A stretch of DNA of 42,752 bases, from positions 1-42,752 of the IMG/VR virus record IMGVR_UViG_3300017719_000031; one strand, 5' to 3'. Positions within the stretch are counted from its first letter, which is position 1. Each line of letters opens with the position of its first letter. Below, piece after piece: positions 1-9,351 of the stretch. The notes beneath the pieces were generated by a model. The model did no database searches. It saw nothing but the letters and a program-made list of their open reading frames with translations, and had not been told where the DNA came from. A program made the position numbers and the translations under genes. This stretch comes from a virus.

Positions 1-1470
1 AGTAAGATCACTCGTAAGAACATGGACGAGGAAAAGGATGATGAGATTGAAGGGCTTGACACAACCATTGACTGGAAGAACACGGATGACAACAGCTATG
101 ACGGTGAAAAGCTTTTACTTCTTGTACATGACGAGAGTGGTAAGTGGTTGAAGCCAAATAATATTCAGACTAACTGGCGTGTAACTAAGACATGTCTAAG
201 ACTGGGTAGTAAGATTATAGGTAAGTGTATGATGGGATCCACATCCAACGCACTCTCAAAGGGTGGTGAGCAGTTCAAGAGATTATACATGGATAGCGAT
301 CCATCCGTAAGGTCTGCAAACGGACAGACAAGGAGTGGGTTGTATTCATTGTTTATACCGATGGAGTGGAATTATGAGGGCTATATCGATCAGTATGGAT
401 GGCCTGTGTTTGAGGATCCATCTAAGCCAGTTGTAGGTGTAGATGGCGAGATGATAGATGACGGTGTTATAACGTATTGGAATAATGAGGTTGAGGCACT
501 TAAGTCAGATCCAGATGCATTGAACGAGTACTACAGGCAGTTTCCTAGGACTGAATCTCACGCATTTAGGGATGAGTCTAGACAGTCTATATTTAACCTC
601 ACAAAGATATATCAGCAGATCGATTACAACGACTCATTGATAAAGGACAGAGTTTTAACACGAGGATACTTTCATTGGAAGAATGGAGAGAAGGATACAA
701 CGGTTATATGGACCCCTGACAAAAAAGGCAGGTTTGTTGTATCATGGGTTCCGAGCTTTGAGCATAGAAATAATGTTATAAACAGAGGTGGTGTTAAGTA
801 TCCTGGAAACGAACACATGGGATCCTTTGGATGTGACCCGTATGATATATCTGGTGTTGTTGGAGGTAGTGGATCTAACGGTGCACTGCACGGTCTTACT
901 AAGTTTCATATGGAAGACGCTCCGTCTAATGAGTTCTTTCTTGAATACATAGCCAGACCAAAAACGGCAGAGATATTCTTTGAGGATGTACTCATGGCGT
1001 GTGTATTTTATGGTATGCCTATACTTGCGGAAAACAACAAGGCTAGACTTCTTTACCATTTTAAGAACAGAGGATACAGAGGATTTTCAATGAACAGGCC
1101 AGACAAGAACAAGAAGAGGCTATCTAAGACAGAATTAGAGCTTGGGGGTATACCTAACACCAGCGAGGATGTAAAACAAGCTCACGCATCAGCTATTGAA
1201 TCCTACATAGAACAGTACGTAGGGTTTGACTCTGAGGGTACATATAGAGATATGGGTAATATAGGTAGTATGTATCTCACTAGAACTCTTGAAGACTGGG
1301 CAAAGTTTGAGATAAATAACAGAACAAAATACGATGCCTCTATTAGCTCAGGTCTTGCCATAATGGCAAATAAGAAGTATATTTCTAATATACAGAAAAA
1401 AGAATCAAAAATAAGTATTAAATTTGTAAAATACGATAATCGTGGTAATAGAAGCGAAATAATAAAATAA
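1..1470 (+). CDS. terL: Terminase large subunit, 5'-truncated by window edge
   Basis: This is the DNA-packaging motor ATPase/nuclease, cut at its N-terminus. Frame 1 is open from base 1, so the methionine at base 22 is probably internal and the Walker A part lies outside the window. The visible part starts near the Walker B region (LLLVHDES, acidic pair at 130-135) and a motif III-like stretch (GSTSN, about 235-249). An RNase H-like nuclease domain follows, with GCDPYD (first acidic residue at 835) and AENNK near 1027-1041, and a later helix rich in acidic residues (EDVKQAHASAIESYIEQ). The layout matches TerL proteins of crAss-like and related Bacteroidota phages. Its TAA stop overlaps the next ATG by one base, so it is translationally linked to the portal gene. 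I am sure of the family; the exact lineage is inference. Confidence 0.9.
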   Translation, partial: SKITRKNMDEEKDDEIEGLDTTIDWKNTDDNSYDGEKLLLLVHDESGKWLKPNNIQTNWRVTKTCLRLGSKIIGKCMMGSTSNALSKGGEQFKRLYMDSDPSVRSANGQTRSGLYSLFIPMEWNYEGYIDQYGWPVFEDPSKPVVGVDGEMIDDGVITYWNNEVEALKSDPDALNEYYRQFPRTESHAFRDESRQSIFNLTKIYQQIDYNDSLIKDRVLTRGYFHWKNGEKDTTVIWTPDKKGRFVVSWVPSFEHRNNVINRGGVKYPGNEHMGSFGCDPYDISGVVGGSGSNGALHGLTKFHMEDAPSNEFFLEYIARPKTAEIFFEDVLMACVFYGMPILAENNKARLLYHFKNRGYRGFSMNRPDKNKKRLSKTELELGGIPNTSEDVKQAHASAIESYIEQYVGFDSEGTYRDMGNIGSMYLTRTLEDWAKFEINNRTKYDASISSGLAIMANKKYISNIQKKESKISIKFVKYDNRGNRSEIIK

Positions 1471-3899
1471 TGGAGAAACCCTCAGTAATAATTAATCAAT
1501 TACCCTTCCCGAATCAGATGGCCTCTGACGAAGAAAAATCTTCAGAGAAGTATGGGCTAAGTGTAGCAAAAGCTATAGAGGGTGAGTGGTTTAAAAGAAA
1601 AGGAAATTCTTGTAGGTTTTACGATCAATGGGGAGAGTACCACAGATTAAGGCTTTATGCCAGAGGCGAGCAGCCAATGCAGAAGTACAAGGATGAGTTA
1701 GCCATAAATGGCGATATGTCTATGTTAAACCTAGACTGGACTCCTATTCCTATCATACCTAAATTTGTAGATATAGTTGTTAACGGAATGAATGACAGGC
1801 TTTACAAGGTTAAGGCCGAAGCTCAGGATGTAATGTCTGCAGAAAAAAAGAATCAGTTTCAGGAGTCTATAGAGAAGGACATGGTTTCCAAGGACTTCTT
1901 AGAAATGACAAAGCAGGAGTTTGGCATTAATGCATTTAACATGGATCCTAACGAACTGCCAGCTGATGATCAGGAGTTGTCATTGTATATGCAGATAAAC
2001 TACAAGCCTGGTATAGAGATAGCTGAGGAGGTTGCAATAGACACCATACTTAAGATGAACAAGTTTGACGAGGTTAAAAAGAACTTCGACTACGATGTAA
2101 CAACCATAGGTATAGGTTGCATGAAGCATAATTTCATGGTAAATGATGGTGTGAATGTAGAGTATGTTGATCCAGCAAACTGGATACATAGCTACACTGA
2201 AAAGGAGGACTTCTCAGATTGCTATTACTTCGGTGAGGTAAAGCAGGTTCATTATACAGAGCTTTTAAAAATAAATCCAGACCTTACCGACGAGCAGCTT
2301 ACAGAGATAAAGAACTCTAGTTCTGCATATAACAATTACTTCCCTATAATTAGAAATTATCAGGACGATGCTTTCCTGAATGAGGTAGTTACACTGATGT
2401 ACTTTAATTATAAGACGAGTAAAAGATTTGTCTGGAAGAAAAAAATATTAGATAATGGTGGAGAGCGAGTTATTAGAAAGGGAGACACGTTTAATCCTCC
2501 GACAGGAGATGGTATTCCTTTTGAAATAATCGAGGCACCAAGAGAGGTTTGGTATGACGGAATACTTGTGGGTGGTTCTAACATACTACTAAAGTGGGAG
2601 ATGGCTAGAAACATGGTAAGACCAAAGTCAGCCTCTCAGAGTGCGATGCCAAACTATGTGGCTCACGCACCAAGACTATATAAAGGTAATATAGAGTCAT
2701 TAGTTAGAAGAATGATTCCATTTGCAGATCAGATTCAACTGACACACTTAAAGTTACAGCAGGTGATGTCAAGGGTTGTACCTGACGGTGTATTTATAGA
2801 TGCAGATGGAATTAATGAGGTAGACCTAGGCACAGGTGCCGCATATAATCCTGAGGATGCACTAAAACTATACTTTCAGACAGGTAGCGTCATTGGTAGG
2901 AGCTATACACAGGAGGGAGACTTTAACAATGCACGAGTTCCAATACAGGAACTAAACTCAAACAGTGGGCAGTCTAAGATGTCTGCACTTATTGCAAACT
3001 ATAACCACTACCTAAACATGATCAGAGATGTGACGGGTATAAACTCTGCAAGGGATGGATCAAGTCCTAACCCTGACGCACTTGTGGGTGTACAGAAGTT
3101 GGCTGCATTGAGCTCCAACACTGCCACAAGACACATACTAAACGCAGGTCTTTATGCAACAAGAAGACTTGCCGAGTGTATATCATTGAGGGTTGGAGAT
3201 ATACTTGAGTATGCAGACTTTAGAGAGGAGTTCGCTATGCAGATAGGAAAGTATAATGTCGCTATACTTGACGAGATCAAAGACTTGTACCTGTATGACT
3301 TTGGAATATTTATAGAGGTCGCTCCAGACGAGGAGGAAAAACAGATGCTTGAAGCAAATATAAATGTGGCACTTCAGCAGAAGACTATAGATCTTGAGGA
3401 TGCAATAGATATCAGGGGGATGAATAATATAAAGCTGGCAAATGAGATGCTTAAGGTGAAGAGACGTAGGCGTATGGAAGAGATGCAGAAGCAGGCTCAA
3501 CAGCAGCAGCAGATGAAGTTGCAGTCAGACCTTCAGACTCAGCAGTCGGCTGCACAGCAGAAAGCACAGCTTATACAACTTGATGCTCAGGCAAAGACAC
3601 AAGTAAAAGAAGCAGAGGCACAGTTTGAGATTCAAAAGATGAATGCAGAGGTTGAGGCAAAAAAATATCTGATGGATTTAGAGTTTCAGTATAACATGCA
3701 GCTTAAGGGTATAGAGGCAGAGTCATTGATGGGTAGAGAGGATAAAAGAGAGAAGGCGAAGTCTGAAAGAATAAGTCAACAAAATACTGAGCAGTCTAAG
3801 CTTATAAATCAAAGAAAGAACAACCTGCCACCTCAGAACTTTGAAAGTACAGAGGACACTCTGGATGGTTTTGGATTAGAATCATTTGGTCCTAAATAA
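1470..3899 (+). CDS. Portal protein
   Basis: This 809-residue protein is the presumed dodecameric portal through which DNA is packaged and ejected. Support is its place between terminase and the scaffold/capsid genes, a length typical of the large crAss-like portals, and its architecture. A mixed alpha/beta core (about residues 60-640) is followed by a long Gln/Ala/Glu-rich coiled-coil C-terminus (about 650-770, with runs such as QKQAQQQQQMKLQ) and a short acidic tail ending in LESFGPK. The core has repeated short helix-turn segments and the tunnel-helix-like region expected of portals, but no catalytic motif is expected. The start overlaps the terminase stop (TAATG). The glutamine-rich helix may form a barrel inside the capsid. 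Confidence 0.82.
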   Translation: MEKPSVIINQLPFPNQMASDEEKSSEKYGLSVAKAIEGEWFKRKGNSCRFYDQWGEYHRLRLYARGEQPMQKYKDELAINGDMSMLNLDWTPIPIIPKFVDIVVNGMNDRLYKVKAEAQDVMSAEKKNQFQESIEKDMVSKDFLEMTKQEFGINAFNMDPNELPADDQELSLYMQINYKPGIEIAEEVAIDTILKMNKFDEVKKNFDYDVTTIGIGCMKHNFMVNDGVNVEYVDPANWIHSYTEKEDFSDCYYFGEVKQVHYTELLKINPDLTDEQLTEIKNSSSAYNNYFPIIRNYQDDAFLNEVVTLMYFNYKTSKRFVWKKKILDNGGERVIRKGDTFNPPTGDGIPFEIIEAPREVWYDGILVGGSNILLKWEMARNMVRPKSASQSAMPNYVAHAPRLYKGNIESLVRRMIPFADQIQLTHLKLQQVMSRVVPDGVFIDADGINEVDLGTGAAYNPEDALKLYFQTGSVIGRSYTQEGDFNNARVPIQELNSNSGQSKMSALIANYNHYLNMIRDVTGINSARDGSSPNPDALVGVQKLAALSSNTATRHILNAGLYATRRLAECISLRVGDILEYADFREEFAMQIGKYNVAILDEIKDLYLYDFGIFIEVAPDEEEKQMLEANINVALQQKTIDLEDAIDIRGMNNIKLANEMLKVKRRRRMEEMQKQAQQQQQMKLQSDLQTQQSAAQQKAQLIQLDAQAKTQVKEAEAQFEIQKMNAEVEAKKYLMDLEFQYNMQLKGIEAESLMGREDKREKAKSERISQQNTEQSKLINQRKNNLPPQNFESTEDTLDGFGLESFGPK

Positions 3900-3916
3900 G
3901 ATATAAAAATATTAAT

Positions 3917-3924
3917 TAACTTTG
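3917..3924 (+). promoter_or_regulatory. TAnnTTTG promoter-like box before scaffold gene
   Basis: TAACTTTG fits the -7 consensus TAnnTTTG of Bacteroidota housekeeping promoters. It lies 23 bases before the scaffold ATG in the only sizeable gap of the head module. A clear -33 TTTG at the usual distance is not visible, so this is a candidate only. Confidence 0.4.
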
Positions 3925-3946
3925 TGGGTAAATAAAATTTAATAAA

Positions 3947-5065
3947 ATGGCAGAAGAATTTAAAGTAAGAGCCGTTGACTTTGAAGAGAAGTCGGCACAA
4001 GAGATCGAGAGAGATCTTTTAGCCAAGGCAGAGGATGAAAATAAACAGGCTGAAGTAGCTACTGAAAACACTGATATTGTAGACACTACAGAAGCACAAC
4101 AAGATACTGAGCCGAAAGGCGAAGCACAAGATCCGTCCTTGAATGACGGTGACGTTCTTTCATATATTGGTAAGAGGTACGACAGGGAGATAAATTCTTT
4201 GGACGAGTTGTTCGAGCAGCGTAATGCTAACGAGGAGCTACCAGAGGATGTGTCGGCATTCCTGAAGTACAAGAAAGAAACAGGTCGAGGTATCGGAGAC
4301 TTTGTTAAGATCAATAAAGATTATGACACTGTTAACGACGACCAGCTACTACTTGACTACTACTTAGAGCAAAACAAAGGTTTAGATCGTGAAGATGTAA
4401 GCTTTGAGATAGAGGACAAGTTTTCTTATGATGAGGATCTCGATGACGAAAGAGATGTCAAGTCCAAGAAGGTGGCGAAGAAGAAAGAGCTTGTTAAAGC
4501 TAGAGATTACTTCAACTCTTTAAAAGAACAGTACAAGGTTCCACTTGAGTCAAGGGATTCCTTTGTTCCAGACGAAGAGAAGGAGGAGTTTAATAGCTAC
4601 AAGAAAACAAAAGAGCAGCGATTGCAAAACGATAAGACGCTTGCTGAGAGGGCTAAAAAATTTACAAGTAAGACAAGTGAATTGTTTTCTGAGAACTTCG
4701 AAGGTTTCGGGTTCAACGTATCAGAAGATAACAAGGTTGTCTATAAGCCAGCTGATAGCAAGACCTTGCTCAACGAGCAGTCTGACCTTAATAACTTTGT
4801 TAATAAGTTTACAGGTGAGGACGGATCGATTGAGGACTATGAGGGATTCCATCGTTCTATAGCCGTGGCTTCAAACCCTGAGAAGTTTGCCAAGTACTTT
4901 TACGATAAAGGTATGGCAGATGCGGTAGGCGATGTGGCTAAAGAGTCTAAAAACATTGACATGACTCGTCAGTCCACAAAGGTTACCCCTAAGGAGGGTG
5001 TGCAGGTCAGGTCTATAGACGCAAGTCGAGGCAATAGATTAATTATTAAAAAACGTAAAAACTAA
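3947..5065 (+). CDS. Putative capsid scaffolding protein
   Basis: This 372-residue, highly charged protein lies directly before the major capsid gene, the standard place for a scaffold. It has an acidic, low-complexity N-terminal third (many Glu, Asp, Gln, Thr, about residues 15-70), Lys/Glu-rich predicted helices in the middle (about 150-240), and a strongly basic C-terminal tip (NRLIIKKRKN). Scaffolding proteins often use such a basic tail to bind capsid subunits. No protease motif is visible in it. The start is preceded by an A/T-rich leader (aaatttaataaa) with no Shine-Dalgarno sequence, as usual in Bacteroidota. The role is inferred from position and composition; a minor head protein cannot be excluded. 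Confidence 0.65.
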   Translation: MAEEFKVRAVDFEEKSAQEIERDLLAKAEDENKQAEVATENTDIVDTTEAQQDTEPKGEAQDPSLNDGDVLSYIGKRYDREINSLDELFEQRNANEELPEDVSAFLKYKKETGRGIGDFVKINKDYDTVNDDQLLLDYYLEQNKGLDREDVSFEIEDKFSYDEDLDDERDVKSKKVAKKKELVKARDYFNSLKEQYKVPLESRDSFVPDEEKEEFNSYKKTKEQRLQNDKTLAERAKKFTSKTSELFSENFEGFGFNVSEDNKVVYKPADSKTLLNEQSDLNNFVNKFTGEDGSIEDYEGFHRSIAVASNPEKFAKYFYDKGMADAVGDVAKESKNIDMTRQSTKVTPKEGVQVRSIDASRGNRLIIKKRKN

Positions 5066-5077
5066 AAACTAAAAAAA

Positions 5078-6502
5078 ATGGCTGGATCATTACAGGCCAC
5101 TCCAGGTGTAGCAATTACACCGAGTTCGGTCAAGGCAACATTGCCTACAAATTACATCACCAATTTCGACTTCTTAACACAGTATCTTCCAGATACTTAC
5201 GAAGCTGAATTTGAGCGATATGGAAACAGATCAATCTCATCATTCTTGAGAATGGTCGGTGCAGAACTTCCTACTAACTCTGACTTAATTAAGTGGGCAG
5301 AGCAAGGACGTTTACATACAAAATACCAAGCAATGGTAGCAAGTGCATACGCTGCTGGTGCTGAAACATTCACTATGGCAGGTGCTCCTGCAACAGGAAT
5401 GGTATTTAGAGTTAATCAAACAGTATTTTTATCATCCGATCAAGCTGCAGCTGAGTCTGCTAAGGGTGTTATTACAGCTGTTACTGCTAACTCTTTCACT
5501 GTAGCATACTATGTAGATACTGCTGCAAGTCCTTTTACAGGTGCAACAACTACTGTTACTGCATTTGTTTATGGATCTGAGTTTAAGAAAGGATCTGCAG
5601 GTATGGACGGATCGTTAGAGGCTGAAGATTCAATCTTCTCTTGCAAGCCAATCATCATCAAGGACAACTACGAGGTGTCTGGATCTGATATGGCTCAAGT
5701 TGGATGGGTTGAGGTTACAACTGAAAACGGAGCGACAGGATACCTATGGTACTTGAAGTCTGAGCATGAGACTCGTCTACGATTTGACGATTACTTAGAG
5801 ATGGCTATGGTTGAAGGTGTTCCTGCAGAAGGTACATCTGCTGCTGAAGCTTTCTTATCTACAAATGTAGGTGCTGCTGGAGTAGATGCTGGAAACGCAG
5901 GTACTGAGGGTATGTTTGACACTATCGAGAATAGAGGTAACGTATGGTCAGGTGGTAACCCAGCTGCATTGGCAGACTTTGATACAATCGTACAACGTCT
6001 TGACAAGCAGGGTGCTATCGCTGAGAACGTATTGTTCTTAAACCGTCAGTTCTCTTTCGATATTGACGACATGTTAGCAGCTCAAAACTCTTACGGAGCA
6101 GGTGGTACATCTTACGGATTGTTTGACAATTCTGAAGAGATGGCACTTAACCTTGGATTCTCTGGATTCAAGAGAGGTTATGAGTTCTACAAGACTGACT
6201 GGAAATACTTAAACGATGCTACGCTTCGTGGAGGTTTGACAGGAGGTGCTATTAATGGTGTACTTGTACCAGCTGGTACTACATCAGTGTACGATCAAGT
6301 TCTTGGTAAGAACGCTAAACGTCCATTCTTACATGTACGTTACAGAGCTTCTGAGGCTGAGGATCGTCGATACAAAACTTGGATGACAGGTTCTGCAGGT
6401 GGAGCTATGAGTAGCGACATCGATAAGATGCAGGTTAACTTCTTGTCAGAAAGAGCACTTTGTGTTATGGGAGCTAATAACTTCGTATTGTTCAAAGGAT
6501 AA
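5078..6502 (+). CDS. Major capsid protein
   Basis: This 474-residue protein should be the HK97-fold shell subunit. Position (after portal and scaffold), length and the stretch PIIIKDNYEVSGSDMAQVGW (about residues 188-207), a signature I associate with crAss-like capsid proteins, support this. Residues about 85-175 are rich in Ala, Thr and Val and look like an inserted beta domain on the capsid fold. Codon choice differs from neighbours: it prefers tct, gct, gga and ctt/tta type codons and avoids the ata- and agg-rich style of the tail genes, which suggests high expression. The ATG follows an A-run leader (aaaaactaaaaaaa). A strong terminator follows 18 bases after the stop, matching high-level transcription of the head genes. 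Confidence 0.9.
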   Translation: MAGSLQATPGVAITPSSVKATLPTNYITNFDFLTQYLPDTYEAEFERYGNRSISSFLRMVGAELPTNSDLIKWAEQGRLHTKYQAMVASAYAAGAETFTMAGAPATGMVFRVNQTVFLSSDQAAAESAKGVITAVTANSFTVAYYVDTAASPFTGATTTVTAFVYGSEFKKGSAGMDGSLEAEDSIFSCKPIIIKDNYEVSGSDMAQVGWVEVTTENGATGYLWYLKSEHETRLRFDDYLEMAMVEGVPAEGTSAAEAFLSTNVGAAGVDAGNAGTEGMFDTIENRGNVWSGGNPAALADFDTIVQRLDKQGAIAENVLFLNRQFSFDIDDMLAAQNSYGAGGTSYGLFDNSEEMALNLGFSGFKRGYEFYKTDWKYLNDATLRGGLTGGAINGVLVPAGTTSVYDQVLGKNAKRPFLHVRYRASEAEDRRYKTWMTGSAGGAMSSDIDKMQVNFLSERALCVMGANNFVLFKG

Positions 6503-6519
6503 TACAGGACTATTTATAT

Positions 6520-6545
6520 ACCAGGGGTTTCGGCCCCTGGTTTTT
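6520..6545 (+). terminator. Intrinsic terminator after capsid gene
   Basis: A perfect stem (ACCAGGGG pairing with CCCCTGGT, eight base pairs) closes a six-base loop and runs straight into a T tract. It lies 18 bases after the capsid stop and separates the capsid transcript from downstream connector genes. Confidence 0.9.
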
Positions 6546-6570
6546 ATTGTAAAAATTAAATTAAAATAAA

Positions 6571-7332
6571 ATGAAAAAGAAAAAATCAATACTCGAACCT
6601 AAGGACAGAGTATACCTATTAAAGGGAAACAAAGAACCTCTTGCCTACTTCATAGCGTCAAGAGATACACCAAGAAACAGACTGCTTTACTACGACGAGG
6701 AGAACAACATAAATAGACCTCTTCGATACGCACGTAATGCAAACTCACCATTTCAGGATGAGCAGGATAGCAATGTTATTTTAGAGCCAATAGTTTTTGA
6801 GGATGGGATATTAAGAGTTCCAAAGACAAACCCAGTGCTTCAGGAGTTCTTACACTACCACCCAAATAACGGTGCAGAGTTTTATGAGTTTGACGAGGAG
6901 AAGGATGCTCAGGATGATGTTGACTTCATGTATAATGAGCTTGATGCTCAGGTTGCAGCTAGAGATTTAGACTGGACTACAATGGAGGCCGTAGCGAATG
7001 TGCTTCTAGGAGGAAGGGTATCCTCTATGGCTGTGGCTGAGGTCAAGAGAGATATGATGCTTTACGCAAAGAGATATCCTCAGGACTTCATGGAGGCGGT
7101 TAACGATCCATCTCTACGTGTGAACAACATAGCGGCCAGAGCTTTATCTGACGGCTATCTGTCATTCAGAAACAACAAGAAGGAGATATTTTATAATCTT
7201 AAGGAGAACAAGAAGAAGTTGATGACCATACCATTCGGAGAGGATCCGTTGTATACATTGTCATCTTACCTGCAGTCTAATGATGGGCTGGAGTTGTTCA
7301 AGTTCCTGGATGAAAAGATATCTGAGAATTAG
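6571..7332 (+). CDS. Conserved phage protein of the head module, function unknown
   Basis: I do not recognise this 253-residue protein. It is charged, has no membrane segment and starts with a basic MKKKKS tip. The middle (about residues 110-200) is predicted helical and includes a segment rich in small residues (MEAVANVLLGGRVSSMAVAEV) followed by LRVNNIAARALSDGYLSF, which suggests a compact helical domain. It lies between the capsid terminator and a small, separately transcribed gene, so a head-completion, neck or assembly-chaperone role is plausible. The ATG follows an A/T-rich leader (aaattaaattaaaataaa) like that of other starts in the window. Confidence 0.55.
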   Translation: MKKKKSILEPKDRVYLLKGNKEPLAYFIASRDTPRNRLLYYDEENNINRPLRYARNANSPFQDEQDSNVILEPIVFEDGILRVPKTNPVLQEFLHYHPNNGAEFYEFDEEKDAQDDVDFMYNELDAQVAARDLDWTTMEAVANVLLGGRVSSMAVAEVKRDMMLYAKRYPQDFMEAVNDPSLRVNNIAARALSDGYLSFRNNKKEIFYNLKENKKKLMTIPFGEDPLYTLSSYLQSNDGLELFKFLDEKISEN

Positions 7333-7340
7333 TATATTTG
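7333..7340 (+). promoter_or_regulatory. TAnnTTTG promoter-like box before 96-codon gene
   Basis: TATATTTG matches the Bacteroidota -7 box and lies 29 bases before the start codon, just after the previous stop. The -33 element is not clear. With the terminator downstream it would make the next gene a one-gene transcription unit. Confidence 0.45.
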
Positions 7341-7369
7341 TGGTATTATTAACCCATTAATTTTTAACA

Positions 7370-7660
7370 ATGGCAAAGTTTTTATCTATTCCTGTAACAA
7401 ATGAAGGAAATCAATTAGTTTCTGCTGATAATATTAAGATCATCAAGCAGGCATCTGCAACCACAGTAACAGTAGTTTACGGTGGAGCTGCATCTCAAGA
7501 TGTTTTAACAATCACTCATGCACCACTTGCTGATGATAGAAGTGAAGATATGAGAGACGTTATTCAGAATGCAGTTATTGATGCACATAAGTCTTTATGG
7601 CATAATGTTGTAACAAATGTAGTGCCTTCAAATGTAGTAAGCGGAATCGACATTAGGTAA
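7370..7660 (+). CDS. Small virion-type protein, possible capsid decoration/cement protein
   Basis: This is a 96-residue, beta-rich protein beginning MAKFLSIPV, with Thr/Val-rich strands (TTVTVVYGG, QDVLTITHA) and one amphipathic helix (about residues 60-80). It has its own promoter-like box upstream and a strong terminator downstream, and its codon use resembles that of the capsid gene, so high expression is likely. Small, abundant proteins beside the capsid gene are often decoration, cement or tail-tube-like proteins. I recognise the general type from marine phages but not a named family. The role is inference from context. Confidence 0.5.
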   Translation: MAKFLSIPVTNEGNQLVSADNIKIIKQASATTVTVVYGGAASQDVLTITHAPLADDRSEDMRDVIQNAVIDAHKSLWHNVVTNVVPSNVVSGIDIR

Positions 7661-7682
7661 GAGTAATATCACGTAATTCATT

Positions 7683-7714
7683 AAAGGCACTTTTTAATCG
7701 AAGTGCCTTTTTTT
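7683..7714 (+). terminator. Intrinsic terminator after 96-codon gene
   Basis: A ten-base perfect stem (AAAGGCACTT with AAGTGCCTTT) encloses an eight-base loop and is followed by a T run. It ends the head transcription unit before the connector genes. Confidence 0.9.
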
Positions 7715-7717
7715 ATT

Positions 7718-7725
7718 TATCTTTG
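7718..7725 (+). promoter_or_regulatory. TAnnTTTG promoter-like box before connector/tail operon
   Basis: TATCTTTG matches the Bacteroidota -7 consensus, lies directly after the terminator and 15 bases before the next start codon. That is the expected place to restart transcription of the connector and tail genes. The -33 box is not obvious. Confidence 0.5.
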
Positions 7726-7739
7726 TTAAAACTAGATAG

Positions 7740-8438
7740 ATGATCAATCAAGTAAGAAATACCGTACTGTCTATAATCAGCAAGGAGAACAGGGGATACA
7801 TAACTCCGTTTGAGTTCAACCTGTTTGCAAAGCAGGCACAGCTTGAGGTGTTCGAGCAGTACATATACTCGTACAGCACGTCAATAGTCAAACAGAACGC
7901 AAGACTTCATGGCGAAGGATACTCAGACATACCAAAAAAAATAGCGGACGTTATAGATACTTTTTATAAGGTTTCTACACTGACATACGCAACTTCAAAG
8001 TTTACACCACCTACAGACTACTACTTTGTGGACAAGCTTATATACAACACCTCTGTCGAGGTTGAGAAGGTGAGTCATAACAAGGTACTTAAGCTTACGT
8101 CTTCAAACTTAACGGCACCTACTGTGGCATACCCAGTATACACACTTGACGAGACAGGATTTATAGTGTACCCAACAACGATAACATCAAACGTAAACAT
8201 GGGATACATAAGGTACCCAGTGGACCCAAAGTGGACATATATAGCGACAAGTGCATCAGACGCAGATCCACTCTTTAATGAATCAGCTGCAGACTACCAA
8301 GACTTTGAGCTTCCTAAGAGTGACTTCGTGAACCTGGTATTAAAGATACTTCAGTACTCTGGTGTTTCAATTAGAGAGGCAGAGGTTGTTCAGGCTGCTA
8401 AGTCTGAAGAACTTCAGGACGCACAACAAAAACAATAG
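7740..8438 (+). CDS. Putative head-tail connector / ring protein
   Basis: This 232-residue protein opens the tail operon. Its N-terminus (about residues 1-60) is helical and reads like the start of adaptor proteins (VRNTVLSIISKENRGYITPFEF, here shortened as VRNTVLS...YITPFEFN). A beta-rich middle (about 85-180) with many Tyr, Thr and Pro and a helical C-terminus (about 190-232) follow. In crAss-like and related podoviruses two consecutive genes of this size before the long tail-hub gene encode ring/adaptor proteins under the portal. It ends two bases before the next start. I do not see a diagnostic motif, so the call rests on order and general fold pattern. Confidence 0.55.
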   Translation: MINQVRNTVLSIISKENRGYITPFEFNLFAKQAQLEVFEQYIYSYSTSIVKQNARLHGEGYSDIPKKIADVIDTFYKVSTLTYATSKFTPPTDYYFVDKLIYNTSVEVEKVSHNKVLKLTSSNLTAPTVAYPVYTLDETGFIVYPTTITSNVNMGYIRYPVDPKWTYIATSASDADPLFNESAADYQDFELPKSDFVNLVLKILQYSGVSIREAEVVQAAKSEELQDAQQKQ

Positions 8439-8440
8439 AT

Positions 8441-9349
8441 ATGACATATATAACTAACTATCAATACTACACAAATGGAGGTGTCATACCTACAGATGTA
8501 AATCATGGAGAATACCAGTACGTATCCTTGGCTGACATCGTAAACAACTTTATGCTTATGTATGTGGGCAACGATAAGCTTGTAAACAATGTAGATAGAT
8601 ATGCAATTCTATTTCATGCCAAGAGAGCGATACAGGAGCTTAATTATGACGCACTTAGAAATATAAAAGTAATAGAGCAGGAGATGGGAGATCAGCTCAA
8701 GATGGTCATGCCTCCTGACTACGTAAATTATGTACGTATATCAGTGCTAAGTGGAAACGTACTATTTCCGTTGACAGAAAACAGACAGCCTATCTCTGCT
8801 GTGGGATATCTTCAGGATAATAACCTAGATATACTATTTGATCAGACGGGAGAAATTCTCACGGGAGATTCAAGGGTAGACATACTAAGGCAGGAGAAGA
8901 CTCTATATATGGGAGGCGGTGCATACAACGGATGCCATGGATATAACTACAACGGTGACTGGTACTTTGGTTACAGGATGGGTGGTAGATATGGACTAGA
9001 CACTGCAGAGGCAAACAACAACCCAAGGTTCTCAATAAACAAGGCGTCTGGTGTCATAGACTTCTCTTCAGGTATAGAGAACAAGCATATAGTTCTTGAG
9101 TACGTGTCTGACGGCATGGAGAACGGAGACGACAGTAAGATTACCATCAATAAGATGGCTGAGGAATATCTGTATAACTACATAAAGTTCGCCCTACTAA
9201 ACAACAAGACAGGCGTTCAGGAGTACATCGTAAACAGAGCCAGAAAGGATAAGACGGCCACTCTAAGAAATGCAAAGATTAGACTAAGTAATCTACATCC
9301 ATCCAGGCTATTAATGAGCCTTAGAGGTAGAGATAAATGGATTAAGTAA
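8441..9349 (+). CDS. Putative head-tail adaptor / tail tubular-like protein
   Basis: This 302-residue protein has an N-terminal helical region with the pattern YVSLADIVNNFM...RYAILFHAKRAIQELNYDALR (pieces at about residues 27-85). I recognise this from tail-tube/adaptor proteins of Bacteroidota podoviruses and of several marine phages. The middle is Gly/Tyr/Asn-rich (about 150-195) and the C-terminus is helical and basic. Its place between the preceding connector-like gene and the long tail-hub gene fits a ring protein that joins portal and tail. The genes are spaced by two bases on each side, so it is part of one operon. Confidence 0.65.
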   Translation: MTYITNYQYYTNGGVIPTDVNHGEYQYVSLADIVNNFMLMYVGNDKLVNNVDRYAILFHAKRAIQELNYDALRNIKVIEQEMGDQLKMVMPPDYVNYVRISVLSGNVLFPLTENRQPISAVGYLQDNNLDILFDQTGEILTGDSRVDILRQEKTLYMGGGAYNGCHGYNYNGDWYFGYRMGGRYGLDTAEANNNPRFSINKASGVIDFSSGIENKHIVLEYVSDGMENGDDSKITINKMAEEYLYNYIKFALLNNKTGVQEYIVNRARKDKTATLRNAKIRLSNLHPSRLLMSLRGRDKWIK

Positions 9350-9351
9350 GT

